A stretch of DNA of 6,352 bases from NCBI GenBank assembly GCA_934728205.1, contig CAKVEH010000078.1, forward strand, positions 1 through 6,352, read 5' to 3'. Origin of the DNA: an uncultured Helicobacteraceae bacterium. GTDB taxonomy: Bacteria > Campylobacterota > Campylobacteria > Campylobacterales > Helicobacteraceae. The notes under the pieces were generated by a model. The model did no database searches. It had not been told where the DNA came from and worked only from the letters and a program-made list of their open reading frames with translations. The first letter of the stretch is position 1. Each line of letters begins with the position of its first letter. The translations under genes and the position numbers were made by a program. Positions 5,862 through 6,352 of this stretch are shown piece after piece.

Positions 5862-6352
5862 ATGCGTGATTGGGAAAAATATATTGCAGCGATGTGCGAT
5901 TTTTTACACACTCAAGTGCATAATGCTGGCTTTAATAGTGTCGTTTTGGGGCTTAGTGGCGGGATAGATTCCGCTGTGGTAGCGAAACTTTGTGTAGAAG
6001 TTTTTAAAGACAATGCCACTGCTATTTTAATGCCATCTTCTACTTCTAATCCACGCAATTTGTATGATGCAAAGAATTTTGCTACTTCCATTGGTATGAA
6101 GTATATTGAGATACCCATTGCGACATTTGAAGCACAAATGCGAGAAAAACTTTTGGTAGATTTTACACTTAAAGATTCTATAAACACCAATGAACTTGAT
6201 AATTTGCGTATTGGCAATTTTTGTGCGAGAATAAGAATGGCAATTTTGTATGATTTCTCGCTTGCAAATCACTCCCTTGCCATTGGCGTCATCGCTTATA
6301 TCTTCTCGTCGAGTGCGGTTGAGCCTCTCAAAATTGCGTTCAAAAAGCAACA
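5862..6352 (+). CDS. nadE: NAD+ synthetase, 3' end missing and last 65 bases aberrant
   Basis: NadE catalyses the ATP-dependent amidation of nicotinic acid adenine dinucleotide to NAD+, the last step of NAD synthesis. The ATG at 5862 has AAGGG at 5851-5855 with normal spacing. The PP-loop SGGIDS (32-37), with Asp36, is intact. LMPSS (56-60) and GNFCARIRMAILYD (118-131) match the short, single-domain NadE of Helicobacter, with no fused glutaminase domain at the N-terminus. After Gly142 (codon 6285-6287) the family would continue with the GTSNKSE motif and a GYGT segment. Here the frame stays open to the window end but reads unrelated sequence (VIAYIFSSSAVEPLKIAFKK), and neither other forward frame restores NadE. 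Either the gene is interrupted or rearranged, or the window end is a chimeric assembly edge. Confidence 0.85.
   Translation, partial: MRDWEKYIAAMCDFLHTQVHNAGFNSVVLGLSGGIDSAVVAKLCVEVFKDNATAILMPSSTSNPRNLYDAKNFATSIGMKYIEIPIATFEAQMREKLLVDFTLKDSINTNELDNLRIGNFCARIRMAILYDFSLANHSLAIGVIAYIFSSSAVEPLKIAFKKQ
6288..6352. other. Terminal segment not matching NadE (possible insertion or assembly junction)
   Basis: From 6288 the sequence departs abruptly from what NadE homologues encode. In the nadE frame it reads as a hydrophobic stretch followed by AVEPLKIAFKK. The other two forward frames give nothing NadE-like, and one of them hits a stop. On the minus strand a frame ends at TAA (complement of 6296-6298), preceded by LRGSTALDEKI. 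The segment is too short to identify. No terminal inverted repeat or target duplication can be judged from one side. Confidence 0.5.

Noticed and set aside
6027..6350. Minus-strand open frame opposite nadE at the window end
   Set aside because: Most of it is antisense to clear NadE coding sequence. Only its first few codons lie in the divergent tail, and no domain is recognisable.

Overview
The window comes from an AT-rich genome (roughly 40% G+C by eye). It carries a Campylobacterota-type cytochrome bc1 operon with a Tat-type Rieske protein, a fused cytochrome b and a diheme cytochrome c1. Together with a short single-domain NadE, this points to a Helicobacter, probably of the enterohepatic group. 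The species call is inference. Both ends of the window cut through genes.

Layout. Positions 1-2724 (+ strand) hold a compact macAB-like cassette: the C-terminal part of a MacA-type periplasmic adaptor, a separate MacB-type ATPase and a separate MacB-type permease, with gaps of 14 and 18 bases. These three would form the inner-membrane and periplasmic parts of a TolC-coupled tripartite exporter. A bulged hairpin flanked by T-rich DNA on both sides (about 2740-2776) separates this cassette from the convergent operon on the minus strand. That operon, 5642-2778, runs petA (Rieske) - petB (cytochrome b) - petC (diheme cytochrome c1), with a 19-base gap and then an ATGA overlap. It encodes a complete menaquinol:cytochrome c reductase. 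A 219-base AT-rich divergent promoter region (5643-5861) separates petA from nadE (+), the ammonia/glutamine-dependent NAD+ synthetase, which runs off the window.

Most of the window is ordinary core metabolism and transport, and I do not see a new multi-gene system. Points worth a second look: nadE stops resembling NadE in any frame at about position 6288; MacA has a serine tract built from mixed codons; the Rieske cluster-binding loop lacks both residues that raise redox potential; cytochrome b has b6-like heme-ligand spacing; and the heptamer AGAATCT is strongly over-represented on both strands, including a perfect inverted pair inside petC.
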